64,000 nucleotides of DNA from Paractinoplanes atraurantiacus (GCF_900215205.1 NZ_OBDY01000008.1:248001-312000), one strand, 5' to 3'. Shown: positions 24,820-33,680, counted from the first letter of the stretch. The notes: generated by a model not told the origin, from the sequence alone. Program-made: numbers and translations.

Positions 24820-25814
24820 GCGTCGACGTCTCCCCACCGGCGGTGACCCGGCCCCCGGCCGCCGCCGGCGTGTCGAGCCTGGCCTTCCGGCTGCGTGACT
24901 ACGGCATCGTGGCCGCGTTCGTGGTCATCGTCATCGCCCTGTCGGTCAGCACCGACACGTTCCTGACCAGCGCCAACCTCGTCAACCTGCTGGATCAGAC
25001 CGCCGTGTTGGGCCTGCTCGCGGTCGGCGCCACGGTCTGCATCATCAGCGGCGTCTTCGACCTGACGGCGAGCGCCACGCTCGCCCTGTCGGCCATCATC
25101 GGCGTGCAGATCGTCAAGGTCACCAATGTGTACGTGGGTTTCGCCGGCGCCGTCGCGGCGGGCGCCCTGCTCGGCTTCATCACCGGCATGGTGGTGACCC
25201 GCAGCGGCGTCAACTCGTTCGTCGGCACGCTGGCGACCAGCCTCGTCTACCGGGGCCTGGCCGTCATGGTGACCGGCGGCGCCATCGTCTATCCGCTGGC
25301 TACCCAGGCCGAGGACTTCGGCATGCTGACCTGGCCGTCGCTGTTCGGCCTGACCTCGGCCACCATCGTCTTCGTGGTGGTGGTCGCCGCCATCGGCGTC
25401 ATCGTGGCCCGGACGACCTTCGGGCGGCGGCTGTACGCGGTGGGCGGCAACGCCGAAGCGGCCCGGCTCTCCGGCATCCGGGTCGGCTCGATCCACGTGT
25501 CGGCTTTCGTGATCAGCGGCATCTGCTCGGCGCTGGCCGGTCTGATCCTGGCCTCGCGGGCCGGCTCGGCCCAGTCGACGATGGCGACCGGCATGGAGCT
25601 GACCGCCATCGCGGCCGCGGTCGTGGGCGGTACCAGCATCCTCGGCGGCGAGGGCGCGGTGTGGCGCGGCATCGTCGGCGCGCTGCTGCTCACCCTGATC
25701 GGCAACGGCTTCAACCTGCTCGGCTGGGACACGATCTATCAGCAGGTGTTGCAGGGCTGCCTGATCCTGTTCGCCGTGACCATGGACCGCTGGCTGCGGA
25801 AACGCACAAGATGA
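24816..25814 (+). CDS. CUT2-type ABC importer permease
   Basis: A 332-residue integral membrane protein with about ten helices. It has the RbsC-family features GLLAVGATVCIISGVFDLTASATLALSA and GGNAEAARLSGIRV (the coupling loop to the ATPase), then AVVGGTSILGGEG. GTG 24816 is preceded by AGGAGG. A single permease gene implies a homodimeric channel. It is followed 17 bp later by the HyuA-like gene, with no terminator, so uptake and processing genes are co-transcribed. Confidence 0.9.
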   Translation: MSVDVSPPAVTRPPAAAGVSSLAFRLRDYGIVAAFVVIVIALSVSTDTFLTSANLVNLLDQTAVLGLLAVGATVCIISGVFDLTASATLALSAIIGVQIVKVTNVYVGFAGAVAAGALLGFITGMVVTRSGVNSFVGTLATSLVYRGLAVMVTGGAIVYPLATQAEDFGMLTWPSLFGLTSATIVFVVVVAAIGVIVARTTFGRRLYAVGGNAEAARLSGIRVGSIHVSAFVISGICSALAGLILASRAGSAQSTMATGMELTAIAAAVVGGTSILGGEGAVWRGIVGALLLTLIGNGFNLLGWDTIYQQVLQGCLILFAVTMDRWLRKRTR

Positions 25815-25831
25815 CGGACTAGGATGTCGCA

Positions 25832-27097
25832 ATGTCGGCACCAACCATCGGCGTCTCGCTACGGCCGGAACGGGCGTACGCGGCGGTGGTCCACGGCGCC
25901 ACCGCGGTTCCCGTGGAGCCGGTCGCGCCGGCCCGCACCGACGCCGACGGGGTCATCGCGGCCGCGGTCGCGGCCGCGCGGCGGTTGGCGCCCGGCGGGG
26001 CCGACGCCGTGACCGTGGACATCGCGCCGGTGCTGCTCGACACGCTGCTGCGCCCCGAGAGCGACATCCCGCCGGTGGCGGTGGTGCGGATCGTGCCGCG
26101 CGCCGCCACCGACCCGGTCCTGGCCCGCTCGCCGGCCGAGGTGGTGGAGCGCCGGGTCGCCGGCCGGTGGACCGTCGCCGGCGGGCACGACCTGCTCGGC
26201 AACGAGCTGATCCCGCTCGACCGGGCGGCGCTGGCCGAGGTCACCGCCTCCCTGGCCGCGACGGGCATCCGGCACGTGGCCGTGGTCGCGGCCGGCTCGC
26301 AGGCCAAGCCCGCCCACGAGCGCGAGGTGGCCGACGCCGTCCAGGCCGCGGTGCCCGGCGCCCGCATCTCGGTGGCCAGCGACTACGGCGGCCAGGGCCT
26401 GACCGCGCGGGAGGCGACGGTGGTGCTCGACTGCGCGCTGACCGCGCTGGCCGAGCGCCTGCTCGACCGCTGCGAGCGGACCCTGGCCAGACTTCCGGGT
26501 GACGTACGCCTGCGGGTCGCCCGCGGCGACGGCGGCTACAGCACGCCGTCGCGCATCAGGGTCACCCCGGTCATGGCGTTCGGCGCGACCGACGCGCTCG
26601 AGCTGTGCGGGGCGGCCCACCTGGCCGGCCTGGACGACTGCCGGGTGCTGCTGCGCCGCGACGGCCAGGACGTGGCCGGCGAGGTGCGGCACCGCCTGGC
26701 CGTGGTCCGGCTGGCCGACCAGCCGCGCCTCGGCACCGAGCTGGTGGTGCCGACGGCCGCCCTCACCCCGCAGCCCCGGCAGAGCTCGCGCGGCGCCGAC
26801 GTGCCGCTCGTCCTGGCCGAGAACCCCGACCTGCTGGCCTGCGTGGGCGCGGCCATCGCCCGCCCGGCCTCGTGGCTCGACGAGGTCGCCTTCATCGAGT
26901 CGGCCGACGAGCTGGAACGCGTCCGCCGCGACGTCGAGGAGCGCGCCACCGCCATGGTCATGGCCAACGGCGCCGCCCCCGGCACCACCCACATCGCCGA
27001 GACCTCCACGGTCGCCGTGCCGTACAGCCCGTCCGGAACCGTACGAATCCGCGTCCGCGTGGCCGGCGCCCCCGACGACGCCCTGGCCGCCGGATGA
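25832..27097 (+). CDS. Eroded hydantoinase A-like protein
   Basis: A 421-residue protein resembling the Hyd_A N-terminal and central regions in order. AGGHDLLGNELIPLDRAALAEVTASL corresponds to the polyol segment, IRHVAVVAAGSQAKPAHEREVADAV to the AxxFLHSYxNPxHE helix, and GGYSTPSRIRVTPVMAFGATDAL to the QSNGG...SGPAxG segment. The nucleotide motifs of true HyuA are gone: the opening VGISL-type strand reads IGVSLRPERAYAAVV, and no DMGGTS.D is present. It is therefore probably a non-ATP-binding relative or scaffold. It is linked by ATGA overlaps, through a tiny frame, to the DUF917 gene, a pairing known for HyuA-like proteins. Confidence 0.6.
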   Translation: MSAPTIGVSLRPERAYAAVVHGATAVPVEPVAPARTDADGVIAAAVAAARRLAPGGADAVTVDIAPVLLDTLLRPESDIPPVAVVRIVPRAATDPVLARSPAEVVERRVAGRWTVAGGHDLLGNELIPLDRAALAEVTASLAATGIRHVAVVAAGSQAKPAHEREVADAVQAAVPGARISVASDYGGQGLTAREATVVLDCALTALAERLLDRCERTLARLPGDVRLRVARGDGGYSTPSRIRVTPVMAFGATDALELCGAAHLAGLDDCRVLLRRDGQDVAGEVRHRLAVVRLADQPRLGTELVVPTAALTPQPRQSSRGADVPLVLAENPDLLACVGAAIARPASWLDEVAFIESADELERVRRDVEERATAMVMANGAAPGTTHIAETSTVAVPYSPSGTVRIRVRVAGAPDDALAAG

Positions 27098-27240
27098 CCG
27101 CCTGCACCGAGCGCCGCCGGGCCGCCTCCCGCCGCGGGACGGCCGCCCGCGCGCGGCGGCGTTGGGCGGCGTCCGGCCGCCGCGTGACCGCCCACGCCGG
27201 GCGGCGCCGGGCCGCGTCCGGCGGAGGGGGCGGCGCATGA
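27094..27240 (+). CDS. Possible 48-residue Arg/Ala-rich linker frame
   Basis: The frame starts at ATG 27094, overlapping the HyuA-like stop as ATGA, and ends at TGA 27238-27240, overlapping the ATG of the DUF917 gene in the same way. The peptide is low-complexity (RRRAASRRGTAARARRRWAASG). The DNA contains two related copies about 90 bp apart, one beginning ATGACCGCC and one GTGACCGCC. Homology is absent. It may only carry ribosomes between two genes, or be a slippage product without function. Confidence 0.3.
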   Translation: MTACTERRRAASRRGTAARARRRWAASGRRVTAHAGRRRAASGGGGGA

Positions 27241-28346
27241 GCGGCGGCGCCGGGTATTTGGGCGCGATGGCCTCGATCAGCGCCGAGGACGTGCCCGCAC
27301 TGTATGAAGGGGCCAAGTTTTATTCGCCCGCGGTCGGTGACGCCGGGCGCTCGTCGGTGACGTCGTGGCTGGCCGGGCTGCTCGAACGCAACGGGCCGGT
27401 GCCGCTCATGCGCGTGGAGTCGGTCGCGCCGGACACGCAGTGCATCGCGGTGTGCGTGCTCGGCTCGGGGTCGGCCATGGCCGACCTGCCGCCCGCCGGG
27501 GACGAGTTCGTGCTCGCGGTCCGCCAGATCGAGCGGCTGCAGAAGGTGACGTTCGGCGCGGTCTATCCGCTCGCGGCGGCCACGATCAGCGCGCTGGTCC
27601 CGGTCGTGACGGCCGCCCAGCTCGGCGTTCCGCTGATCGACGCGGACGGGATGGGCCGCACCTTCGCGCTCATCCACCACACCGCCATGCACCTGGCCGG
27701 GGTGTCGCCGACGCCGCTCGCCGCGGTCGGGCCCACCGGGGAGAGCGTGCTGGTCGAGGTGCTCTCCGGGCCGCGGGCCGACCGGATGCTGCGGGCCAAC
27801 GTCGACACGGTCGGCGGGTGGGCGGCGCTCGCCGCGTACCCCATCAATGCCGGAACCCTGCGCCGAGCCGCACTGCCGGGGACGATGTCCCGGATCACCA
27901 ACGTGGGCCGGGTGCTCCTGGAGACCACCGACCCGGAGGCGCTGGTGACCCGGCTCGGCGCGATCACCGGCTGCCGGCGGATCGCCCGGGGGCGTATCGC
28001 CGAGCTCGAGCACCTGAGCCGGCAGAACGACGTCACCATCCCGGCCCACCCGTCCAGCCTGGTCGTCGAGGAGACCGGCGGGCTCGGCCGGCAGCTGCGC
28101 ATCGAGCTGCGCAGCGAGATCGTGGCCGTCTTCGCCGACGGCGCGCTGATCGCGGGCGCGCCCGACCTGATGTGCCTGCTCGACGTCTCCCGCGGCGCCC
28201 TCGCCACGCTGGACAGCCTGGAGCCGGGCGACCTGGTCGACGTGCTGGTCACCCCGGCCGACGCGGTCTGGTACTCACCGGAGGGAATGGAGATGGTCGG
28301 CTTGTCCTCGCACGGGATCCCGCTGGAACACCCGAGGCGCCGATGA
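27237..28346 (+). CDS. DUF917 / S-methyl-thiohydantoin desulfurase-like protein
   Basis: A 369-residue protein of the DUF917 family, now named after S-methyl-thiohydantoin desulfurase. Family segments seen are ISAEDVPALYEGAKFYS, the central GVPLIDADGMGRTF, and the C-terminal ITVPAHPSS-like, DLMCLLD and GDLVDVLVTPADAVWYSPEGMEMVG. These proteins are regularly encoded beside hydantoinase A relatives; a member acts on a thiohydantoin in ergothioneine breakdown. ATG 27237 overlaps the small frame before it. The role here is unknown but points to a five-membered ureide or thioureide ring. Confidence 0.8.
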   Translation: MSGGAGYLGAMASISAEDVPALYEGAKFYSPAVGDAGRSSVTSWLAGLLERNGPVPLMRVESVAPDTQCIAVCVLGSGSAMADLPPAGDEFVLAVRQIERLQKVTFGAVYPLAAATISALVPVVTAAQLGVPLIDADGMGRTFALIHHTAMHLAGVSPTPLAAVGPTGESVLVEVLSGPRADRMLRANVDTVGGWAALAAYPINAGTLRRAALPGTMSRITNVGRVLLETTDPEALVTRLGAITGCRRIARGRIAELEHLSRQNDVTIPAHPSSLVVEETGGLGRQLRIELRSEIVAVFADGALIAGAPDLMCLLDVSRGALATLDSLEPGDLVDVLVTPADAVWYSPEGMEMVGLSSHGIPLEHPRRR

Positions 28347-28526
28347 ATCGGCGGCCCGTATATGACTGGCGCGCCGATGAACGGCAGCCCGAGCGCAAGG
28401 GCGCGCCGATGAGGACCGGCGTGCCGATGATTGGCGGCCCGAGCGCAAAGGCGCGCCGATGAGGACCGGCGTGCCGATGAATGGCGGCCCGAGCGGAAAG
28501 GCGCACGGATGAGGAGCCGGCCGTCG
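28341..28526. repeat. 50-bp tandem repeat with ATGA-linked mini-frames before pucR
   Basis: Two nearly identical 50-bp units (28391-28440 and 28441-28490) are flanked by partial copies that run into the pucR start. Each unit carries GCCGATGA. As a result ATG 28343 (overlapping the DUF917 stop) opens a 39-codon frame ending at 28462, ATG 28459 opens a 17-codon frame ending at 28512, and that stop overlaps the pucR ATG 28509. The repeat therefore forms an unbroken chain of stop-start overlaps. Confidence 0.75.
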
Positions 28527-30032
28527 ACGCTGCCCATCACGCTCGGCGAGCTCGCGCGCGTGCGGCCTTTGGCGGGGGCCGAGCTGCATCTCGCCGACCC
28601 GGCGCGGACGGTCGAGCAGGTGGTGCTCGCGGAGACGTTCGATCGGCTGCGGCACTGCCTGCCGCACGAGCTTGTCGTGCTGCACGACGAGGCCGCCACC
28701 GGCGGTTGGTCGCTCGCGGCGGCGCTGCATCTGGCCTGGGAGCGGAATCTTTCGGCGGTGGTCGTGTCGCGTACGGTCGCCGGGGCCTCCAGCGCGGCCC
28801 TGGCCGAGCGGCTGGCCATGTCGCTGATCGTCATCGACGACGACCCGATCGAGGTCGCGCTCCAGCTCGCCGGGCAGGTCAGCGCGCCCGCTGCCGCCCG
28901 CGCCCAGCGCCAGGCCCGGATCGCCGAGCAGCTGGCCGAGCAGACCGGCATCCGTGGTGTCCTGGGCGTGCTCAACCGTGAGCTTCAGGGCGTGCCGGTG
29001 GCCCTGGTCGTCGGCGAGGTGGTGGTGGCCGGGCAGGCCGCCGCCCTGGCCGAACGGCCGCAGGTGCGCCAGATCGAGGTCGAGGTGCACGCGGCGGGGG
29101 AGCGGTCGGCGGCCCGGATGGTGGCCGCGGTGCCGGTGCCCGGGCCGGCCGCGATCGACCAGGTGGCGTCGCTTCTGCGCCTGGCCCGGCCGTCGCTGCA
29201 GGCGGCCTGGGCCCGCAGCCGGCTCGACGCGGCCGCCCGGGCCGCGCACGAGCAGGCCGCCTTCGAGCTGCTGCGGCGGCTCGAGACGGACGAGGCGCCG
29301 AGCTGGGCGGCCGAGCTGGGCTGGCAGGTCGGCCTGCACAACCGCGCGATCTGGCTCGCGCCCGAGCGGCCCGAGGGCGAGCCGTCGGACGAGGTCACCT
29401 ATCTGATCCGCGCCTCCTGGCAGCGCGGGCACAGCATCTGGCCGCTGATCGCCGAGGGCGACGGCTGGATCTCCTGGCACAGCGCCGCCGACCCGGACGA
29501 CGTGACGGCGCTGCGCCGGGTGCTGACCGGCTTTCGCGACTCGGCCGTGGCCCACCGGCTGGTGCTCGGCGTGGGCCGGGCCCACGAGGGGGTCGGCGGG
29601 CTGATGCGCTCGGCGGCCGAGGCCCGCCTGGCCGCCCACGTGGCCCGCGAGGCCGGCGCCGGGTCGGTGCAGTGGTTCGACCAGGTCGGTGCGGCGGCCG
29701 CGCTGGCCTGGCTGCCCACCACCGAGATCGCCCAGGTGGCCGACCTGACCCTGGCCGAGCTGATGGCGGCGAAGGACCGGGCGCCGCTCGTGCAGACGGT
29801 GCTGGCGGTCCTCGACGCGGGCGGCTCGCTGAGCCAGGCCTCGCAACAGCTGGGCGTGCACCGCAACACGGTGCTGGCCCGGCTCGCGCGGGCCCGGCAA
29901 CTCGGCCTGACCTACGACGAGCCGGGCCAGCGGCTGGCCCTGCACGTGCTGTGTTACGCGCTCACGACGCTGTGGAACCGATCGGCTCAGCCGGACCGAT
30001 CCCGTAGCGGGAGCGAGCCGTCTCGGCCGTGA
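28509..30032 (+). CDS. PucR-family regulator (purine/ureide catabolism type)
   Basis: A 507-residue regulator. Residues about 8-125 match the PucR N-terminal (PurC-like) ligand domain (LGELARVRPLAGAELHLADP). The middle is a GGDEF-like helical region. The C-terminal HTH_30 domain reads LDAGGSLSQASQQLGVHRNTVLARLARARQLGL. PucR proteins sense purine-derived ureides or related nitrogen sources. The gene is the last of the importer operon and overlaps hyuB2 tail to tail by 71 bp. It is the best candidate to control both hyu operons. ATG 28509 is set by the overlap with the preceding mini-frame. Confidence 0.85.
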   Translation: MRSRPSTLPITLGELARVRPLAGAELHLADPARTVEQVVLAETFDRLRHCLPHELVVLHDEAATGGWSLAAALHLAWERNLSAVVVSRTVAGASSAALAERLAMSLIVIDDDPIEVALQLAGQVSAPAAARAQRQARIAEQLAEQTGIRGVLGVLNRELQGVPVALVVGEVVVAGQAAALAERPQVRQIEVEVHAAGERSAARMVAAVPVPGPAAIDQVASLLRLARPSLQAAWARSRLDAAARAAHEQAAFELLRRLETDEAPSWAAELGWQVGLHNRAIWLAPERPEGEPSDEVTYLIRASWQRGHSIWPLIAEGDGWISWHSAADPDDVTALRRVLTGFRDSAVAHRLVLGVGRAHEGVGGLMRSAAEARLAAHVAREAGAGSVQWFDQVGAAAALAWLPTTEIAQVADLTLAELMAAKDRAPLVQTVLAVLDAGGSLSQASQQLGVHRNTVLARLARARQLGLTYDEPGQRLALHVLCYALTTLWNRSAQPDRSRSGSEPSRP

Positions 30033-31650
30033 TGTTGCGGTCGAGCACGTCGGCCCGGACGTCCTCGGCCGACCGTTCGATGGGGTCGCCGTAGCCGCCC
30101 CCGCCGCCCGTGGCACACCGTACGACGTCACCCTTCTTGATCTTCATGCCGTTGATCTTCAAGATCCGCCGCTCGTCCTCGCGGCCCGGATTGATCACGA
30201 CCTCGGGGCCGACCGCGTCCTCGCCGCCGAACAGGCCCCAGGCGGGCTGCCGCGACCGCTCGAACCACAGCGACACCGACATGTCGGTCTGCGCCTCGTA
30301 CTCGCGGATCACGCCGTTGCCGCCGCGCCACCGTCCCGAGCCGCCCGAGTCGGGACGGATCCGGTATTCGGTGATCCGCCACGGGTACCGGGTCTCGTGC
30401 ACCTCGATCGGAATGTCCTTGAGCGAGCCGTTCACGTTGTTGATCAGGGCGCTCTCGCCGTCCGAGCCGTTCCAGGCGCCCCAGCCGCCGACCGTGGCCT
30501 CCAGGCTGACGAAGTCGCGGCTGACCCGTGGATCCGTACCCGAGCTCAGAATGATCATCGAATCGCCGTGCGAAGCGCCGGCCACCTGGTCGGGCAGCGC
30601 CGGGGCGAGCGCCCGGGCCACCATGTCGATGAGCAGGCCGAGGTGGGAGAAGTACCACTGGCAGGCGGCCGGCGACCGCGCGCCGAGGACCGAGCCCTCC
30701 CGCACCTGGGTGGTCATCGACCGGAACGAGCCGCCGTTGCCGGGCAGGTCCGGGCTGACCAGCAGCTTGTAGCCGACGCGCAGGGCCGACACGGCCTGCG
30801 AGACGCCGCAGTTGACCGGGCCCACGGTCTGGTCGGCCGACTCCGTGACGTCGAAGTCGATACCCTCGCCGGTCACGGTGATCTTCAGGCGGATCGGGAT
30901 CGGGGTGTCCAGGTCGATGCCGTCGTTGTCGAGCACGCCCTCGGCGGTGTAGACGCCGTCCGGGATCTTGGCGATGACCGCGCGCTCCAGGAGCTCGGTC
31001 TGGTGGAAGATCTCGTCGCGCGCGGCTTCGAGAGTGTCCAGCCCGAACCGCCTTACGATCTCCTGAAGTCGCCTCTCGCCCATCTGGATGCAGGCCATCA
31101 TGGCGTGCATGTCGCCGGTGGTGGGATAGGGAAAGCGCACGTTGGTGCCGATCGTGTCGATGACCGCGCGTTCCTCCGTACCACCGGAAACCAGTTTCTG
31201 AGGCCCGAGCCGCAGGCCCTCCTGGAAGATCGAGATCGAGTCCATCGAACCGCCGGGGTCCTTGGAGCCGACGTCGATCCAGTGAGCGCGGCTCGCGGTG
31301 AAGCCGACCAGGGTCTCGTCGACGAAGACGGGGCCGAAGATGGTGACGTCGTTGAGGTGCGTGCCGCCGAGGTAGCTGTCGTTGAGGATCCACACGTCGC
31401 CCGCCTGCCACACCTCGCGGCCGAAGCGCTCCTCGGTGGCCAGGGTGCAGGTCTCCAGGTTGCCCAGGAAGATCGGCAGGCCGGCCGACTGGCCGAGGAC
31501 CTGGTGGTCGGCGTCGAGCAGGGCGACCACGCAGTCGCCGCACTCATAGATGATCGGGGTGTACGCCGAGCGGATCAGCGTGGCGTTCATGTCGTCGGCG
31601 GCCGCGTTGAGCGCGTTCCGGATGATTTCGACGGTGACCGGGTCGATCAT
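29962..31650 (-). CDS. hyuB: Hydantoinase B / acetone-carboxylase-type subunit, copy 2
   Basis: A 562-residue HyuB-family protein starting TVEIIRNALNAAADDMNATLIRSAY. It has the GNLETCTLATEERFG and LNDSYLGGTHLNDVTIFGPVF regions and the terminal GDVVRCATGGGGGYGDPIER. It is clearly paralogous to copy 1 but diverged throughout, consistent with a different ring substrate rather than a recent duplication. It overlaps hyuA2 as ATGA. The 3' end runs 71 bp into pucR on the other strand. Confidence 0.87.
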   Translation of the reverse strand: MIDPVTVEIIRNALNAAADDMNATLIRSAYTPIIYECGDCVVALLDADHQVLGQSAGLPIFLGNLETCTLATEERFGREVWQAGDVWILNDSYLGGTHLNDVTIFGPVFVDETLVGFTASRAHWIDVGSKDPGGSMDSISIFQEGLRLGPQKLVSGGTEERAVIDTIGTNVRFPYPTTGDMHAMMACIQMGERRLQEIVRRFGLDTLEAARDEIFHQTELLERAVIAKIPDGVYTAEGVLDNDGIDLDTPIPIRLKITVTGEGIDFDVTESADQTVGPVNCGVSQAVSALRVGYKLLVSPDLPGNGGSFRSMTTQVREGSVLGARSPAACQWYFSHLGLLIDMVARALAPALPDQVAGASHGDSMIILSSGTDPRVSRDFVSLEATVGGWGAWNGSDGESALINNVNGSLKDIPIEVHETRYPWRITEYRIRPDSGGSGRWRGGNGVIREYEAQTDMSVSLWFERSRQPAWGLFGGEDAVGPEVVINPGREDERRILKINGMKIKKGDVVRCATGGGGGYGDPIERSAEDVRADVLDRNITAETARSRYGIGPAEPIGSTAS

Positions 31651-33680
31651 GCGTTCTCGTCCTTCCTGATCACGAGCGAGCCGATGTCGTCGACGCTCAC
31701 GCCGTAGCCGGGCGGCACGACCGTGGTGGCGGTGTCCTCGACGATCACGGCGGGGCCGGCGAAGGTGTGGCCGACGAAGAGGTCGTCGCGGCGTACGACA
31801 ACGGTGTCCGTTTTATCGCCATCGAAGATCACCGGGCGGATGTCGTGCGGGAACTCTGCTGTGGTTGCCGCGGGCCATTTCTGCGGCTCAGTACGGCCGA
31901 GATCCCCGAAGGCGGCGGTGCGCAGCGCGACGAATTCGATCGGCGCGCCCAGGTTGGCGTGGCCGTAGCGGGACTTGTGCAGGTCGGCGAAGCGCTGGGC
32001 CACGTTCGGCAGGAAGTCGTCGTCGTTGGGCTCGTCGGCGCTGGTCAGTGGCACTGTGAGGGTGTATTCCTGCGCTGCGTACCGGATGTCGACGGCGTGC
32101 GTCGCGCTGCGTCGCTCGCTTTCCACTCCCTCGCTGCCGAGTGTGGCGAGACCGTCGTTCTCCATCTGAGTCAATTTTTCGGACATATCGGATTTACTTA
32201 GGTCCTGATCCAGGAAGAAGTACGGCTCGGTCCAGTCCTGCCGGATGCGCGTCTGCAACATGCCCCAGGCCGAGAACGCGCCCGGGAAACGCGGCACGAC
32301 CGTCTCGGCGATGCCGAGCTCGCGGGCCAGGAAGACGGCGTGCATCGGACCGGCCCCGCCGAAGGCGACCAGCGCCGACTCGCGCGGCTCGATGCCCCGC
32401 GAGACCGTGATGGTGCGGATCGCCTGGGCCATCTTGGAGTTCGCGACGTCGCAGATGCCCTCGGCCATCGCCGTGGTGGTCATCCCGAACACCTCGGCCA
32501 GCCCGTCCACGGCCTTCGACGCCGCGTCGGTGTCGAGCGTCATCTGCCCGCCGGCGAAACCCTCCGGGTCGATGCGGCCCAGCACCAGGTTGGCGTCGGT
32601 CACGGTCGGCTCGGTGCCGCCGCGGTCGTAGCAGGCCGGTCCGGGCCGGGCGCCCGCGCTGCGCGGCCCGACCCGCAGGCCGCCGGCCTCGGCCCAGGCC
32701 ACCGAGCCGCCACCGGCGCCGACCGTGTGGATGTTGACCACGCTCATCAGCATCGGCAGGCCCTCGAGCTGCGCCTCGGCCGACACGTCGGGTTCGCCGT
32801 CGACGATCAGCGACACGTCGAAGCTGGTGCCGCCCATGTCGACGCCGATCAGGTGCGGCCGACCGGTCTGCCGGGACAGCTCGGCGCAGGCGATCGCGCC
32901 ACCGACCGGGCCGGACAGCAGCGTCTGCAGCGGGCGGCGGCGGGCCGACTCGGCGGTCAGGATGCCGCCCGACGACTGCATGACGTGCAGCGGCACCCGC
33001 AGCCCTCGGTCTTCGAGCCGCCCTTCCAGGTCGAGGAGATAACGGCGGACGATCGGGCCGGTGTACGCCTCGACGACCGCCGACGACGTACGTTCGTACT
33101 CCCGCCATTCCTTCGCCGCCTCGTGCGACACCGAGACCGTGACGTCCTCGCCCAGCTCCTCGTGCAGGATCTCCCGGGCCCGCAGCTCGTGGGCCGGGTT
33201 CTTGTAGCTGAACAGGAACGCGATGGCGACGGCGCCGGTGACCCGCTTGGCCGCCGCCCGCACCGCGTCCTCGTCCAGCGGCACGAGCTCGGTGCCGTCG
33301 GCCGCGATGCGCCCGCCGATGCCGACCACGTCCCGGCGCGGCACCAGCGGCGCCGGCTTGCGGTAGTGCAGGTCGTAGAGCCGGGTCCGCGGGCCGCGCG
33401 CGATGTGGTAGCTGTCCTCCACGCCCGCGGTGCCCAGCAACAGCACGGGCACGCCGCGGCGCTCCAGGAACGCGTTGAGGCCCTGGGTCGTGCCGTGCAC
33501 CAGGAAGTCGATGCCGGACGGCTCCTCGACCACCGCGCCCAGCCCGGCCAGCACGCCCTCGCTCAGGTTGCCCGGCGTGGTCGACGCCTTGGTGGCCGCG
33601 AACGTCCCGCTGTCCTGGTCGTACGTCACGACGTCGGTGAACGTGCCACCGATGTCCATCGCTACTCGATACCGCCCCAT
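31647..33680 (-). CDS. hyuA: Hydantoinase A / oxoprolinase-type ATPase subunit, copy 2
   Basis: A 677-residue hydantoinase A. It has YRVAMDIGGTFTDVV at residues 4-18, GVDMGGTSFDVSLIVDG in the second half, HGTTQGLNAFLERRG and VSHEAAKEWREYERTSSAVV. All phosphate-loop elements lost in the HyuA-like protein at 25832 are intact here. ATG 33680 has GGGAG 6 bases upstream; longer upstream frames lack homology. With hyuB2 it forms a two-gene operon converging on pucR, and no amidohydrolase follows it. Confidence 0.88.
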   Translation of the reverse strand: MGRYRVAMDIGGTFTDVVTYDQDSGTFAATKASTTPGNLSEGVLAGLGAVVEEPSGIDFLVHGTTQGLNAFLERRGVPVLLLGTAGVEDSYHIARGPRTRLYDLHYRKPAPLVPRRDVVGIGGRIAADGTELVPLDEDAVRAAAKRVTGAVAIAFLFSYKNPAHELRAREILHEELGEDVTVSVSHEAAKEWREYERTSSAVVEAYTGPIVRRYLLDLEGRLEDRGLRVPLHVMQSSGGILTAESARRRPLQTLLSGPVGGAIACAELSRQTGRPHLIGVDMGGTSFDVSLIVDGEPDVSAEAQLEGLPMLMSVVNIHTVGAGGGSVAWAEAGGLRVGPRSAGARPGPACYDRGGTEPTVTDANLVLGRIDPEGFAGGQMTLDTDAASKAVDGLAEVFGMTTTAMAEGICDVANSKMAQAIRTITVSRGIEPRESALVAFGGAGPMHAVFLARELGIAETVVPRFPGAFSAWGMLQTRIRQDWTEPYFFLDQDLSKSDMSEKLTQMENDGLATLGSEGVESERRSATHAVDIRYAAQEYTLTVPLTSADEPNDDDFLPNVAQRFADLHKSRYGHANLGAPIEFVALRTAAFGDLGRTEPQKWPAATTAEFPHDIRPVIFDGDKTDTVVVRRDDLFVGHTFAGPAVIVEDTATTVVPPGYGVSVDDIGSLVIRKDENA

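Noticed and set aside
28343..28512. Mini-frames before pucR as real short peptides
   Set aside because: They are direct translations of the 50-bp repeat with no homology. I kept them as a coupling structure, not as protein genes.
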